Shown here one piece after another: positions 1 to 5,474 of a stretch of 5,704 nucleotides of DNA. How positions within the stretch are numbered: the stretch's first letter is position 1; the number at the start of each line of letters is the position of its first letter. This stretch comes from Dehalococcoidales bacterium (GTDB taxonomy: Bacteria > Chloroflexota > Dehalococcoidia > Dehalococcoidales > UBA5760). The stretch is taken from assembly GCA_016931015.1 (NCBI GenBank), contig JAFGFP010000038.1, positions 1 to 5,704 on the forward strand, given 5' to 3'. The notes beneath the pieces were generated by a model that was given only the letters and a program-made list of their open reading frames with translations, was not told where the DNA came from and did not search any database. A program made the translations under genes and the position numbers.

Positions 1-2
1 CC

Positions 3-308
3 CTACGGCTTTTTAGCTTTTAGCGGCTGCTTTCTACGCTTCCAGCCCAGCATTACCAGCAGCTCGCCTACTTCGGTGTCGCTCATCTCGTTCTTAAGGG
101 GCATATCGGGGTGGATTTTATACTTATTCTGCCGGCCGACCTTCGTCTTTGAGATATAACCCTCTTCCTCGAGGTCTATAATTATGCGGTGGGCTGTCCT
201 CTCGGTCACCCCCACAGTGTCACCAATTTCCCGGGCAGTAAGATTAGGGTGCTTGGCGATGGTCGCCAAAACCAGTCCGTGGTTCGTGATAAATGCCCAC
301 TCGCTCAT
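3..308 (-). CDS. Small winged helix-turn-helix transcriptional regulator (MarR/ArsR-like)
   Basis: A 101-residue protein that is almost entirely one winged-helix DNA-binding domain. Residues 11-20 form a first helix. Residues 24-34 (TAREIGDTVGV) and 35-49 (TERTAHRIIIDLEEEG) read as the helix-turn-helix pair, with TERTAHR as the recognition helix. Residues 50-66 (YISKTKVGRQNKYKIHP) look like the beta-hairpin wing. The last 15 residues are lysine/arginine rich. There is no ligand-binding domain and no cysteine, so a metal or thiol sensor of the classical ArsR type is unlikely. The ATG is preceded by a perfect AGGAGG six bases upstream, which fixes the start. The gene is divergent from the operon that starts with the 517-843 gene, and a perfect palindrome lies between them. 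A role as local repressor or autoregulator is therefore plausible, but this is inferred from position. The family is secure; the target is not. Confidence 0.85.
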   Translation of the reverse strand: MSEWAFITNHGLVLATIAKHPNLTAREIGDTVGVTERTAHRIIIDLEEEGYISKTKVGRQNKYKIHPDMPLKNEMSDTEVGELLVMLGWKRRKQPLKAKKP

Positions 309-314
309 CTCAAT

Positions 315-320
315 CCTCCT
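315..320 (-). promoter_or_regulatory. Shine-Dalgarno site of the winged-helix gene
   Basis: The plus strand reads CCTCCT here, which is AGGAGG on the minus strand. It ends six bases before the ATG of the regulator gene. This is a full-consensus ribosome binding site and decides that start. Confidence 0.85.
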
Positions 321-329
321 GCAAAAGAT

Positions 330-350
330 TTCCTAAAAATTCCTTAAAAA
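330..350 (+). promoter_or_regulatory. UP-element-like tandem A-tracts
   Basis: Two near-identical units lie in tandem, TTCCTAAAAA and TTCCTTAAAAA. This places AAAAA runs at 335-339 and 346-350, 11 bp or one helical turn apart. Relative to the predicted +1 at 388 they sit at about -53 to -49 and -42 to -38, matching the distal and proximal UP-element subsites recognised by the RNA polymerase alpha C-terminal domain. The repeat and spacing are seen directly; the function is inferred. The same bases are also the 5' untranslated leader of the divergent regulator gene. Confidence 0.45.
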
Positions 351-353
351 CCC

Positions 354-381
354 TTGACAAATTATGAAATCTATTTATAAT
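354..381 (+). promoter_or_regulatory. Consensus sigma70/sigmaA promoter reading rightward
   Basis: TTGACA at 354-359 and TATAAT at 376-381 are both perfect hexamers, separated by 16 bp. The predicted transcription start is near 388. The region is strongly AT-rich compared with the coding sequence around it. It points at the 517-843 gene and probably drives the whole rightward operon. A 16-bp spacer is one base below the optimum but common. No equally good promoter was seen elsewhere in the window. Confidence 0.8.
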
Positions 382-387
382 AAAATT

Positions 388-405
388 CTAGAAATATATT
401 TCTAG
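388..405. promoter_or_regulatory. Perfect 18-bp palindrome at the transcription start, candidate operator
   Basis: CTAGAAATATATTTCTAG is a perfect inverted repeat with 9-bp arms and no spacer. It begins at the +1 predicted from the promoter at 354-381, covering about +1 to +18. A dimer bound here would block initiation or early elongation. Size and symmetry fit a winged-helix dimer site, and the divergent winged-helix regulator at 3-308 is the obvious candidate ligand. That pairing is inference from position. The RNA copy could also fold into a 5'-terminal hairpin. Confidence 0.6.
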
Positions 406-450
406 TAAGCTATTTACTGTAATATGATACCAGAAATCGAGATAGTAATC

Positions 451-486
451 AAGCCCTTTAATACGGCGGGTAGGGCACCGTGGCTT
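451..486 (+). other. Possible bulged hairpin in the operon leader
   Basis: In the leader RNA, AAGCC (451-455) can pair with GGCTT (482-486), and ACGG (463-466) with CCGT (478-481). Stacked together these give a 9-bp helix with a 7-nt bulge and an 11-nt loop, ending in a short run of T. An alternative pairing of GCCC (454-457 region) with GGGC (473-476) is possible. It matches no riboswitch class that I recognise, and it is too weak for a confident terminator. Confidence 0.2.
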
Positions 487-516
487 TTGATAGCGATTAA
501 CTGAAAGCGGTGAAAG

Positions 517-843
517 ATGCGCTTACAATTTAAAAGGAACGGGCAGGGTAAGAAACTAACTGAGCCGGTGCAGAGTTACCTCCGGCGGCAGTTTATGCTT
601 CAGCGGGAATATATCGAAGGGCTGAGGTGCTTTGAAACGGACGGGCTCTTTCGTGAGCAGCCGGTAAGACGGATTCTTATTTTCAGCCCGGCTCTGGCCA
701 AGAAAAACCGTCTCGTCATTCGTACTAGCTCCGATCTGGAGCTCCACCCGGAGATACTGGCCTTCGAGGGGCATATAGACGGGGAGGATAGAATCTACTT
801 TGCCGACCGGCGGGCGGCGACAAAAAGGACGGGCAGCGCGTAG
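517..843 (+). CDS. Unrecognised 108-residue protein
   Basis: I do not recognise this family. The protein is small, soluble and basic, with no signal peptide or membrane segment and a single cysteine (Cys38). The N-terminal third is rich in K/R (RLQFKRNGQGKK, then a likely helix over 16-34). The middle and C-terminal parts alternate hydrophobic and polar residues like beta-strands (RRILIFSP 51-58, RLVIRT 65-70, AFEGHID 82-88, RIYFADRR 92-99), suggesting a small alpha/beta or beta-rich fold. The ATG is the first possible start because an in-frame TGA lies two codons upstream. The ribosome site is weak (GGTGA at 509-513). It is the first gene behind the strong promoter at 354-381 and lies 83 bp before KamA, so it is probably co-transcribed. 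An opposite-strand reading frame over the same bases lacks a promoter or homology that I can see. Confidence 0.65.
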   Translation: MRLQFKRNGQGKKLTEPVQSYLRRQFMLQREYIEGLRCFETDGLFREQPVRRILIFSPALAKKNRLVIRTSSDLELHPEILAFEGHIDGEDRIYFADRRAATKRTGSA

Positions 844-879
844 CCCGGCGCCGGCTGGCGGGAGCAGACGCGACCTAAG

Positions 880-899
880 ATAACAAACAATAACAAACC
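880..899 (+). repeat. Tandem 10-bp repeat before KamA
   Basis: ATAACAAACA is followed directly by ATAACAAACC, two copies differing only in the last base. It lies in the 83-bp gap between the 517-843 gene and KamA, followed by a purine-rich stretch with AAGGAG at 908-913. The A-rich, unstructured character would keep the KamA translation start open. A chance repeat cannot be excluded. Confidence 0.4.
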
Positions 900-926
900 A
901 GGGAGAGAAGGAGAAGAGAAAAGAAG

Positions 927-2267
927 TTGAACGCAACATCGATAACCACTAAACGTCGGTCGGCATACCGCGCCCAGGCTGAAGTTACCGGTGAAACCCA
1001 CGGTGGAGGGGCCACCGAAGAGGAACCTCCCGGCAGAGCCGTCCCTACTGGCAGCTTCGACGAAGACCCTCCCGGTAGCAGTGCCACCAACAGAACCAGG
1101 CTTTTCGGTGAAGTACCGGATAGCGCCTGGAACGACTGGAGGTGGCATTTCCGTAACCGCATCACCACGGTTAGCAGACTGGCCAGCTTTATCCCGCTCT
1201 CGGCTGAAGAGCAGGCTCAGCTTAAGCTGGTAGCCCTGAAATACCCCCTTTCGGTAACCCCTTACTATCTCTCGTTGATAGACCCCGCCGACCCTGACGA
1301 CCCGGTCAGGAAGCAGGCGATACCCTCCATCCTGGAGCTCACCATGGGCATGGTGGGACAGGAAGACCCTCTCGATGAAAAAGGGGACTCGGTGGTCCCC
1401 GGGCTGGTTCACCGCTACCCCGACCGCGTCTTGATGGTGCTCACCGATATCTGCCCCATGTTCTGCCGTCACTGCACCCGTAAGCGGGAGTGGCAGAGCG
1501 GTGGCTGGGTGCGGACTCCGGCCCAGCTCGAAGCCATGCTCGATTACATCCGTGGGCACAAGGCCATCCGGGATGTCATTATCTCCGGCGGCGACCCGTT
1601 GACCCTCTCCACCCCCCGTCTGGAGGGAGTCATTTCCCGAATCCGGGCCATCAAGCACGTGGAAATCATCCGTATCGGCACCAGGTTCCCGGTGGTGCTG
1701 CCGCAGCGTATCGACCAGGAGCTGTGCGCCATGCTGTCGCGCTACGGCCCGATATGGCTCAACACTCACTTTAATAACCACCGTGAGATTACCCCGGAGG
1801 CGGCCGCCGCCTGCGACCGGCTGCTCCGCAGCGGGGTGCCGGTCAATAACCAGTCGGTGCTGCTGCGCGGGGTGAATGACAGCGTCGCCGAGCAGATGAA
1901 GCTGTGTCACAGGCTGCTCAGGATTAAGGTACGTCCCTACTATCTCTTCCAGTGCGATGAGGTGCAGGGCACGGAGCACCTGCGCACCCCGGTGGAGACC
2001 GGGCTCAGCATTATCGAGAGGATGCGGGGACACACCTCGGGGCTGGCGGTGCCCACCTTTGTCATCGACCTGCCTCAGGGGGGTGGTAAGGTGCCCCTGC
2101 AACCGGACTACATCATGGCTAAGAATAATGGGGAGCTCTTGCTCCGGAACTACCAGGGGCAGTTCTTTCACTACCGGAACCCTAAGGCTCAGGTGGAGCT
2201 GGTGCCGGAAGTATTAGCTCCGTCGGACGGTTCCGAGGCCGGTTTGCTGGTCGAGACGAGAGTCTAA
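927..2267 (+). CDS. kamA: KamA-family radical SAM aminomutase, probable lysine 2,3-aminomutase
   Basis: Predicted to convert L-lysine to L-beta-lysine using S-adenosylmethionine, a [4Fe-4S] cluster and PLP. The cluster motif CxxxCxxC is Cys176, Cys180, Cys183. The PLP lysine is Lys388 in the GGGK motif. The lysine-binding residues of the Clostridium subterminale enzyme (Arg134, Asp293, Asp330) align with Arg185, Asp344 and Asp381 at a constant offset of 51, with no net gap. The N-terminal WNDWRW signature and the PYYLSLIDP and HRYPDRVL segments also match the family. Glutamate-specific relatives replace both aspartates, so lysine is favoured. The subunit zinc site is missing: Ser319 replaces Cys268 and the C-terminal cysteines are absent. 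Residues 1-60 are an extra Pro/Gly/Glu-rich tail. TTG at 927 is the only start codon between the upstream stop (891) and the domain; AAGGAG lies 13 bp before it. Confidence 0.92.
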   Translation: MNATSITTKRRSAYRAQAEVTGETHGGGATEEEPPGRAVPTGSFDEDPPGSSATNRTRLFGEVPDSAWNDWRWHFRNRITTVSRLASFIPLSAEEQAQLKLVALKYPLSVTPYYLSLIDPADPDDPVRKQAIPSILELTMGMVGQEDPLDEKGDSVVPGLVHRYPDRVLMVLTDICPMFCRHCTRKREWQSGGWVRTPAQLEAMLDYIRGHKAIRDVIISGGDPLTLSTPRLEGVISRIRAIKHVEIIRIGTRFPVVLPQRIDQELCAMLSRYGPIWLNTHFNNHREITPEAAAACDRLLRSGVPVNNQSVLLRGVNDSVAEQMKLCHRLLRIKVRPYYLFQCDEVQGTEHLRTPVETGLSIIERMRGHTSGLAVPTFVIDLPQGGGKVPLQPDYIMAKNNGELLLRNYQGQFFHYRNPKAQVELVPEVLAPSDGSEAGLLVETRV

Positions 2268-2273
2268 GATTAT

Positions 2274-2279
2274 AAGGAG
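2274..2279 (+). promoter_or_regulatory. Shine-Dalgarno site deciding the start of ligase 1
   Basis: AAGGAG ends six bases before the ATG at 2286 but only three before the in-frame GTG at 2283. The ATG is therefore taken as the real start. Confidence 0.7.
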
Positions 2280-2285
2280 CTAGTG

Positions 2286-3302
2286 ATGCGCATCGGTCTT
2301 ACCTATGACCTTAAAGAAGCCGTGAGCCTGGAGGCGGGTAGTCCCCAGGATGCCCTGGAAGAGTATGACTCCAGCGAGACGGTTGAGCTTATCGCCGCGG
2401 CGATTGAGACGGCCGGTCACTCGGTATTCAGGCTGGGTGGTGGGGCCGAGTTCCTGGATAATATTCTCCGGGAGAGGGTCGACTTGGTCTTTAATATCGC
2501 CGAGGGGCGGGGTAACTACGTCGGCCGCGAGGCCCAGGTGCCCTCCGTGCTGGAGATGCTTAATATACCCTACTCCGGCTCCGGCCCGCAGTGCCTGGCC
2601 ATCTGCCTGGATAAGCCCCTGAGTAAGAAGCTGGCTCTAGCCGCCGGTATCCCCACCCCGCAGTGGTGTCTTATTGATAACCCGGCTGAGCTCTCCGAAA
2701 TCTTCTGGAACGGGCTTACCTTCCCGGCGATTATCAAGCCGGCCGATGAGGGCTCAAGTAAGGGCATCGGGGTTAGCTCGCTGGTAGCTAGTCCGGCGGA
2801 AGCCGTTGAGACGGCAGGCCGGCTCCTTGAGTGCTACCGGCAGCCGATGATGGTCGAGGAGTTTATCCCCGGCGACGAGGTTACCGTGGGTATAATCGGG
2901 AACGCCCCACCCATGATACTGGGTATGATGCGGATACTCCCTAAAAAGCAGGCGGACTTTTTTGTCTACTCGCTGGAGGTAAAGCGCGATTACCTGAACC
3001 TGGTTAGCTACGAGTGCCCTGCCCGTCTTGATGAGCAAGTCCTGGCCCGGATAGCCGAAGTCAGCCTGAAAGCCTTTAGGACGCTGGGGTGTCGGGACTT
3101 CGCCCGGCTGGACTTCAGGGTCAGCCCCCAGGGGACGCCCTACTTCCTGGAAGTAAACCCTCTCCCCGGGCTGGGCACCCACAGCGACCTGGTTATCATG
3201 GCGCTCAAGCTGGGCTGGCGCTACCAAGAGCTTATCGCGGCCGTGCTCCAGGCGGCGCTGGCAAGACAGGCAACGCGCCTGCCCGTAGTTGAGGGGTCTT
3301 GA
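2286..3302 (+). CDS. ATP-grasp ligase 1, D-alanine-D-alanine ligase-like
   Basis: A 338-residue carboxylate-amine ligase of the Ddl type, joining two amino acids through an acyl phosphate made with ATP. An N-terminal domain with FNIAEG (69-74) and IPYSGSG (94-100) is followed by ATP-grasp subdomains. Likely ATP and catalytic residues are Lys110, Lys151, the loop DEGSSKG (154-160), EEFIPGDE (191-198), and Arg274, Asp276, Glu289, Asn291, Ser300. The last five correspond to Arg255, Asp257, Glu270, Asn272 and Ser281 of E. coli DdlB at a constant offset of 19, and Ser157 matches DdlB Ser150. The first-substrate region differs: the GGxSxEReVSL motif is replaced by YDLKEAVSL, so D-alanine should not be assumed. 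It lies 18 bp after KamA and is almost fused to ligase 2. A beta-lysine-using ligase is plausible from context; a true cell-wall Ddl is less likely. Confidence 0.85.
   Translation: MRIGLTYDLKEAVSLEAGSPQDALEEYDSSETVELIAAAIETAGHSVFRLGGGAEFLDNILRERVDLVFNIAEGRGNYVGREAQVPSVLEMLNIPYSGSGPQCLAICLDKPLSKKLALAAGIPTPQWCLIDNPAELSEIFWNGLTFPAIIKPADEGSSKGIGVSSLVASPAEAVETAGRLLECYRQPMMVEEFIPGDEVTVGIIGNAPPMILGMMRILPKKQADFFVYSLEVKRDYLNLVSYECPARLDEQVLARIAEVSLKAFRTLGCRDFARLDFRVSPQGTPYFLEVNPLPGLGTHSDLVIMALKLGWRYQELIAAVLQAALARQATRLPVVEGS
3291..3296 (+). promoter_or_regulatory. Shine-Dalgarno site of ligase 2
   Basis: GAGGGG lies inside the last codons of ligase 1. It is eight bases before TTG at 3305 but only two before TTG at 3299, so 3305 is the better start. 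The 3299 TTG, which overlaps the ligase 1 stop codon, cannot be ruled out. Confidence 0.5.
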
Positions 3303-3304
3303 TA

Positions 3305-4303
3305 TTGGGAAGACGGATTGCCGTTGTCTATAACGAGCCCCACCCCTCGCGCTACGATGCTGTCGGGGAGGAGAAGGCGGCCCGGGACGTCCTGGAGTCG
3401 GTGGCCGCCGTCTGCCGTGCCCTGTGTGAACTGGGCGACGACGGCTTCACGGTTCCTCTGGCACCGCCTGTTGAGGTGGCCAAGGAAAGGCTGCGCTCTC
3501 TTAAGGCAGACCTGGTCTTTAATCTCTTCGAGGGCTTTTGCGGCCAGCCGGAGACTGAGGCACTGGTGCCGCAGGTTCTTAGCCGGCTCAGGGTGCCCTA
3601 CACCGGCTGCCCGGCGGCGGCGCTGGCCCTGGCGCTGGATAAGGCTAAATCGAAACAGGCTATCAGGGCGGCGGGAATCAAAACGCCCGATTTTCAGTTG
3701 CTTACCCCGGAGATGCTTCCCCAGTTTAGCCTCCGTTACCCCTGCCTGGTAAAGCCCCGTAGCGAGGATGCCAGCCACGGCCTGTCGCCGGATAGCGTGG
3801 TCAGTGACCCTGCAGCTCTGGAGAGGCAGGTCGCCAGGGTGTGCCGCCTCTACGGTGGGGAAGCGCTGGTCGAGGAGTTTATCGCTGGCCGGGAGTTTAA
3901 CGCTACCGTTATCGGGGACGGAAGGGGTGCGGTACTGCCGGTATCGGAAATTGCCTATGAGCTGCCCCCGGGTCTGCCCCGGATTCTTACCTTTGATGCT
4001 AAATGGCAGCCGGATAGCGCCTATTTTCGGGGAACGAAGGCGGTGTGCCCGGCTCAAATCACGTCCGACCTTGGAGAGCTTATTACCGATACGGCGCGGC
4101 TGGTCTTTCGCCTGGTATGCCGGCGGGGATATGGGCGGGTCGATATGCGCCAGGATGGAGACGGAAGGTTGCAGATTATAGAGGTAAATCCGAACCCTGA
4201 CATTGCCCCCGGCTCCGGGGCGGTGCTCCAAGCCGAGGCCGCCGGGATGAGCTACCCCCGTTTTATTAAGAAGATTGTCGAGCTTGCCCTGGAAAAGAGT
4301 TAA
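3305..4303 (+). CDS. ATP-grasp ligase 2, divergent D-Ala-D-Ala ligase-like
   Basis: A 332-residue ATP-grasp protein related to ligase 1 but clearly different. Shared features are FNLFEG (72-77), VPYTGCP (97-103), Lys113 and Lys150 for ATP, VEEFIAGRE (189-197), GYGRVDMR (275-282) with Arg278 and Asp280, and the magnesium pair Glu293 and Asn295 in IIEVNPNPD. The serine loop EGSSxG of Ddl is replaced by SEDASHG (153-159), and the C-terminal substrate motif is NPNPDIAPGSG instead of NPLPGLGTHS. A different acceptor or donor from ligase 1 is therefore expected. The family is annotated as D-Ala-D-Ala ligase-like, but substrates are generally unknown. TTG at 3305 begins two bases after the ligase 1 stop, so the two are translationally coupled. 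A two-step chain (ligase 1 product extended by ligase 2) or a hetero-oligomer are both possible; neither is shown by the sequence. Confidence 0.82.
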   Translation: MGRRIAVVYNEPHPSRYDAVGEEKAARDVLESVAAVCRALCELGDDGFTVPLAPPVEVAKERLRSLKADLVFNLFEGFCGQPETEALVPQVLSRLRVPYTGCPAAALALALDKAKSKQAIRAAGIKTPDFQLLTPEMLPQFSLRYPCLVKPRSEDASHGLSPDSVVSDPAALERQVARVCRLYGGEALVEEFIAGREFNATVIGDGRGAVLPVSEIAYELPPGLPRILTFDAKWQPDSAYFRGTKAVCPAQITSDLGELITDTARLVFRLVCRRGYGRVDMRQDGDGRLQIIEVNPNPDIAPGSGAVLQAEAAGMSYPRFIKKIVELALEKS

Positions 4304-4305
4304 GT

Positions 4306-4785
4306 GTGACCGTCAAGATACGACCCATGACCCGTAATGACAAGCCGGAGATAGTCAGGCTGCTCGGCTCGCTCCCGGAGTTCGAGCCGTCCGAGGTAAC
4401 GGTAGCCGAGGAGGTTATCGATAGCTACCTTGATAACCCTTCGGGGTCGGGGTATTGCATCCAGGTGGCGGAGGCAGGCTCGCGCTTGGCCGGCTATATC
4501 TGCTACGGGCCGGTCCCCCTGACTAAGAGCGCCTGGGACATATACTGGGTGGCGGTCTCCGCTAAAAAACAGGGTAAAGGCATCGGTAGCGCCCTGATGG
4601 CTTTTGCGGAAGACGAGATAGAAAAGGCCGAGGGCAGGCTCGTCGTCGTCGAGACATCATCCAAACCGGGCTATGAGAAAACGAGGTGTTTTTATCTTGC
4701 CCGGGGCTACCAGCTGGCCGGCTGTCTTGCCGACTTCTACGCGCCCGGGGACGATAAGCTTACCTACCAGAAGCGGTTAAAGTAA
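4306..4785 (+). CDS. GNAT-family N-acetyltransferase
   Basis: A 159-residue single-domain GNAT. The N-terminal IRPMTRNDKPEIVRLL (5-20) is the usual first strand and helix. Strands around 49-70 (YCIQVAEA, RLAGYICYGPV) precede motif A, WDIYWVAV then QGKGIGS (89-95), the acetyl-CoA pyrophosphate loop. VVVETSS (113-119) and the helix around FYLARGY (129-135) complete the fold. The likely reaction is transfer of an acetyl group from acetyl-CoA to an amine, in the cytoplasm. GTG at 4306 starts two bases after the ligase 2 stop, with GGAAAAGAG at 4291-4299 upstream. Placed behind KamA it could acetylate beta-lysine or a ligase product. It is, however, much shorter than the AblB beta-lysine acetyltransferase of methanogens (about 270 residues), so it is not called ablB. 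A protein-modifying role is the alternative. Confidence 0.85.
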   Translation: MTVKIRPMTRNDKPEIVRLLGSLPEFEPSEVTVAEEVIDSYLDNPSGSGYCIQVAEAGSRLAGYICYGPVPLTKSAWDIYWVAVSAKKQGKGIGSALMAFAEDEIEKAEGRLVVVETSSKPGYEKTRCFYLARGYQLAGCLADFYAPGDDKLTYQKRLK

Positions 4786-4816
4786 CGCCTGTGAGCGTAA
4801 TCTGGGGACTAGGCTC

Positions 4817-5431
4817 ATGAATAACCTGGCAGAATCCTTCCCGCTTACCTTCGTGCCGCTGTTTATCGCCATCGACGCCCTGGGCAACGTCCCCTTTTTC
4901 CTGTCCCTGACCGAGGGCACGCCCGCTGCCGAACAGCATAAGGCTGCCCACATCGCCGTCGGCACCGCTGCCGTTGTCGGGCTGGCCTTTCTTTTCTTCG
5001 GCCGCTTCATCTTGAATCTCATGGGCATTTCCGTGGGCGCCTTTGCTATCGCCGGCGGTATTATCCTGCTGGTACTTGCCATCAAGTATATAACGACCGG
5101 CCGCATGGTGGAGCTAATCAAGGAAGAGATGATGGCGGTGGTCCCCATCGGCACGCCGCTAACGGTTGGCCCGGCTACCATCACCACCCTTCTTTTGCTG
5201 ACATCCGAGTTCCCGCTATCTGTGGTGTTGCTTTCCTTCCTTCTGAATCTGGTTATCTCCTGGGGGTCTTTCCTGCTGAGCCAGAGAATTGTCAGGGTTA
5301 TGGGGCAGGGAGGACTTAAGGCGGTATCGAAGGTATTCAGCCTCCTGCTGGCGGCGATTGCCGTGACCATGATTATCCGCGGGTTGGGTCTGGTCGGGAT
5401 ATTAAAAGACATTAGCCCCGTGCTAAAATAG
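4817..5431 (+). CDS. MarC-family (UPF0056) integral membrane protein
   Basis: A 204-residue protein of the usual MarC length with about six membrane segments: roughly 8-30, 46-66, 70-90, 112-129, 133-155 and 171-195. Family marks are FIAIDALGNVPFFL (16-29) in the first segment and PLTVGPATITT (114-124), matching the family's PxxxGPxxIT signature. MarC proteins have transporter-like topology, but their substrate is not established; the old link of E. coli MarC to multidrug resistance was not upheld. ATG at 4817 has GGGGA at 4804-4808 eight bases upstream. The gene follows the acetyltransferase by 31 bp and is probably in the operon. Export or uptake of the pathway's product or precursor is an attractive but unproven reading. 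Confidence 0.88.
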   Translation: MNNLAESFPLTFVPLFIAIDALGNVPFFLSLTEGTPAAEQHKAAHIAVGTAAVVGLAFLFFGRFILNLMGISVGAFAIAGGIILLVLAIKYITTGRMVELIKEEMMAVVPIGTPLTVGPATITTLLLLTSEFPLSVVLLSFLLNLVISWGSFLLSQRIVRVMGQGGLKAVSKVFSLLLAAIAVTMIIRGLGLVGILKDISPVLK

Positions 5432-5474
5432 GGTATGACTACCAGTAGCCCGGAAAAGCGGCGGGGATGAGGGT

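Noticed and set aside
423..428. TATGAT as a second -10 box
   Set aside because: No acceptable -35 hexamer lies 16-18 bp upstream (TTCTAG there), so the promoter at 354-381 is preferred.
842..862. GC-rich inverted repeats after the 517-843 gene as a terminator
   Set aside because: Short stems (about 4 bp) with no following T-run; termination before KamA is not supported.
556..939. A 127-codon minus-strand frame opposite the 517-843 gene
   Set aside because: The plus-strand frame follows a strong promoter and agrees in direction with the operon. The antisense frame runs across the KamA start and lacks a promoter.
795..2171. A 458-codon open frame on the minus strand, antisense to KamA
   Set aside because: It lies opposite a gene with unmistakable family motifs, and its translation is rich in Arg, Gly, His and Pro without recognisable domains. 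It looks like a shadow frame of GC-biased codons.
2851..3883. A 17-bp exact direct repeat (TGGTCGAGGAGTTTATC at 2851-2867 and 3867-3883)
   Set aside because: It encodes the conserved VEEFI motif in both ligases and is explained by shared ancestry and codon preference, not by a mobile or regulatory repeat.
3221..4231. A 336-codon open frame on the minus strand, antisense to ligase 2
   Set aside because: Opposite a clear ATP-grasp gene, with no recognisable motifs and no ribosome site that I can see.
4306..4785. Naming the acetyltransferase ablB (beta-lysine N6-acetyltransferase)
   Set aside because: The context is suggestive, but the protein is far shorter than AblB and has only generic GNAT motifs.
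4777..5412. A 211-codon minus-strand frame opposite the MarC gene
   Set aside because: The plus-strand frame has the MarC signatures and membrane segments; the antisense frame is Ser/Thr/Arg-rich with no family features.
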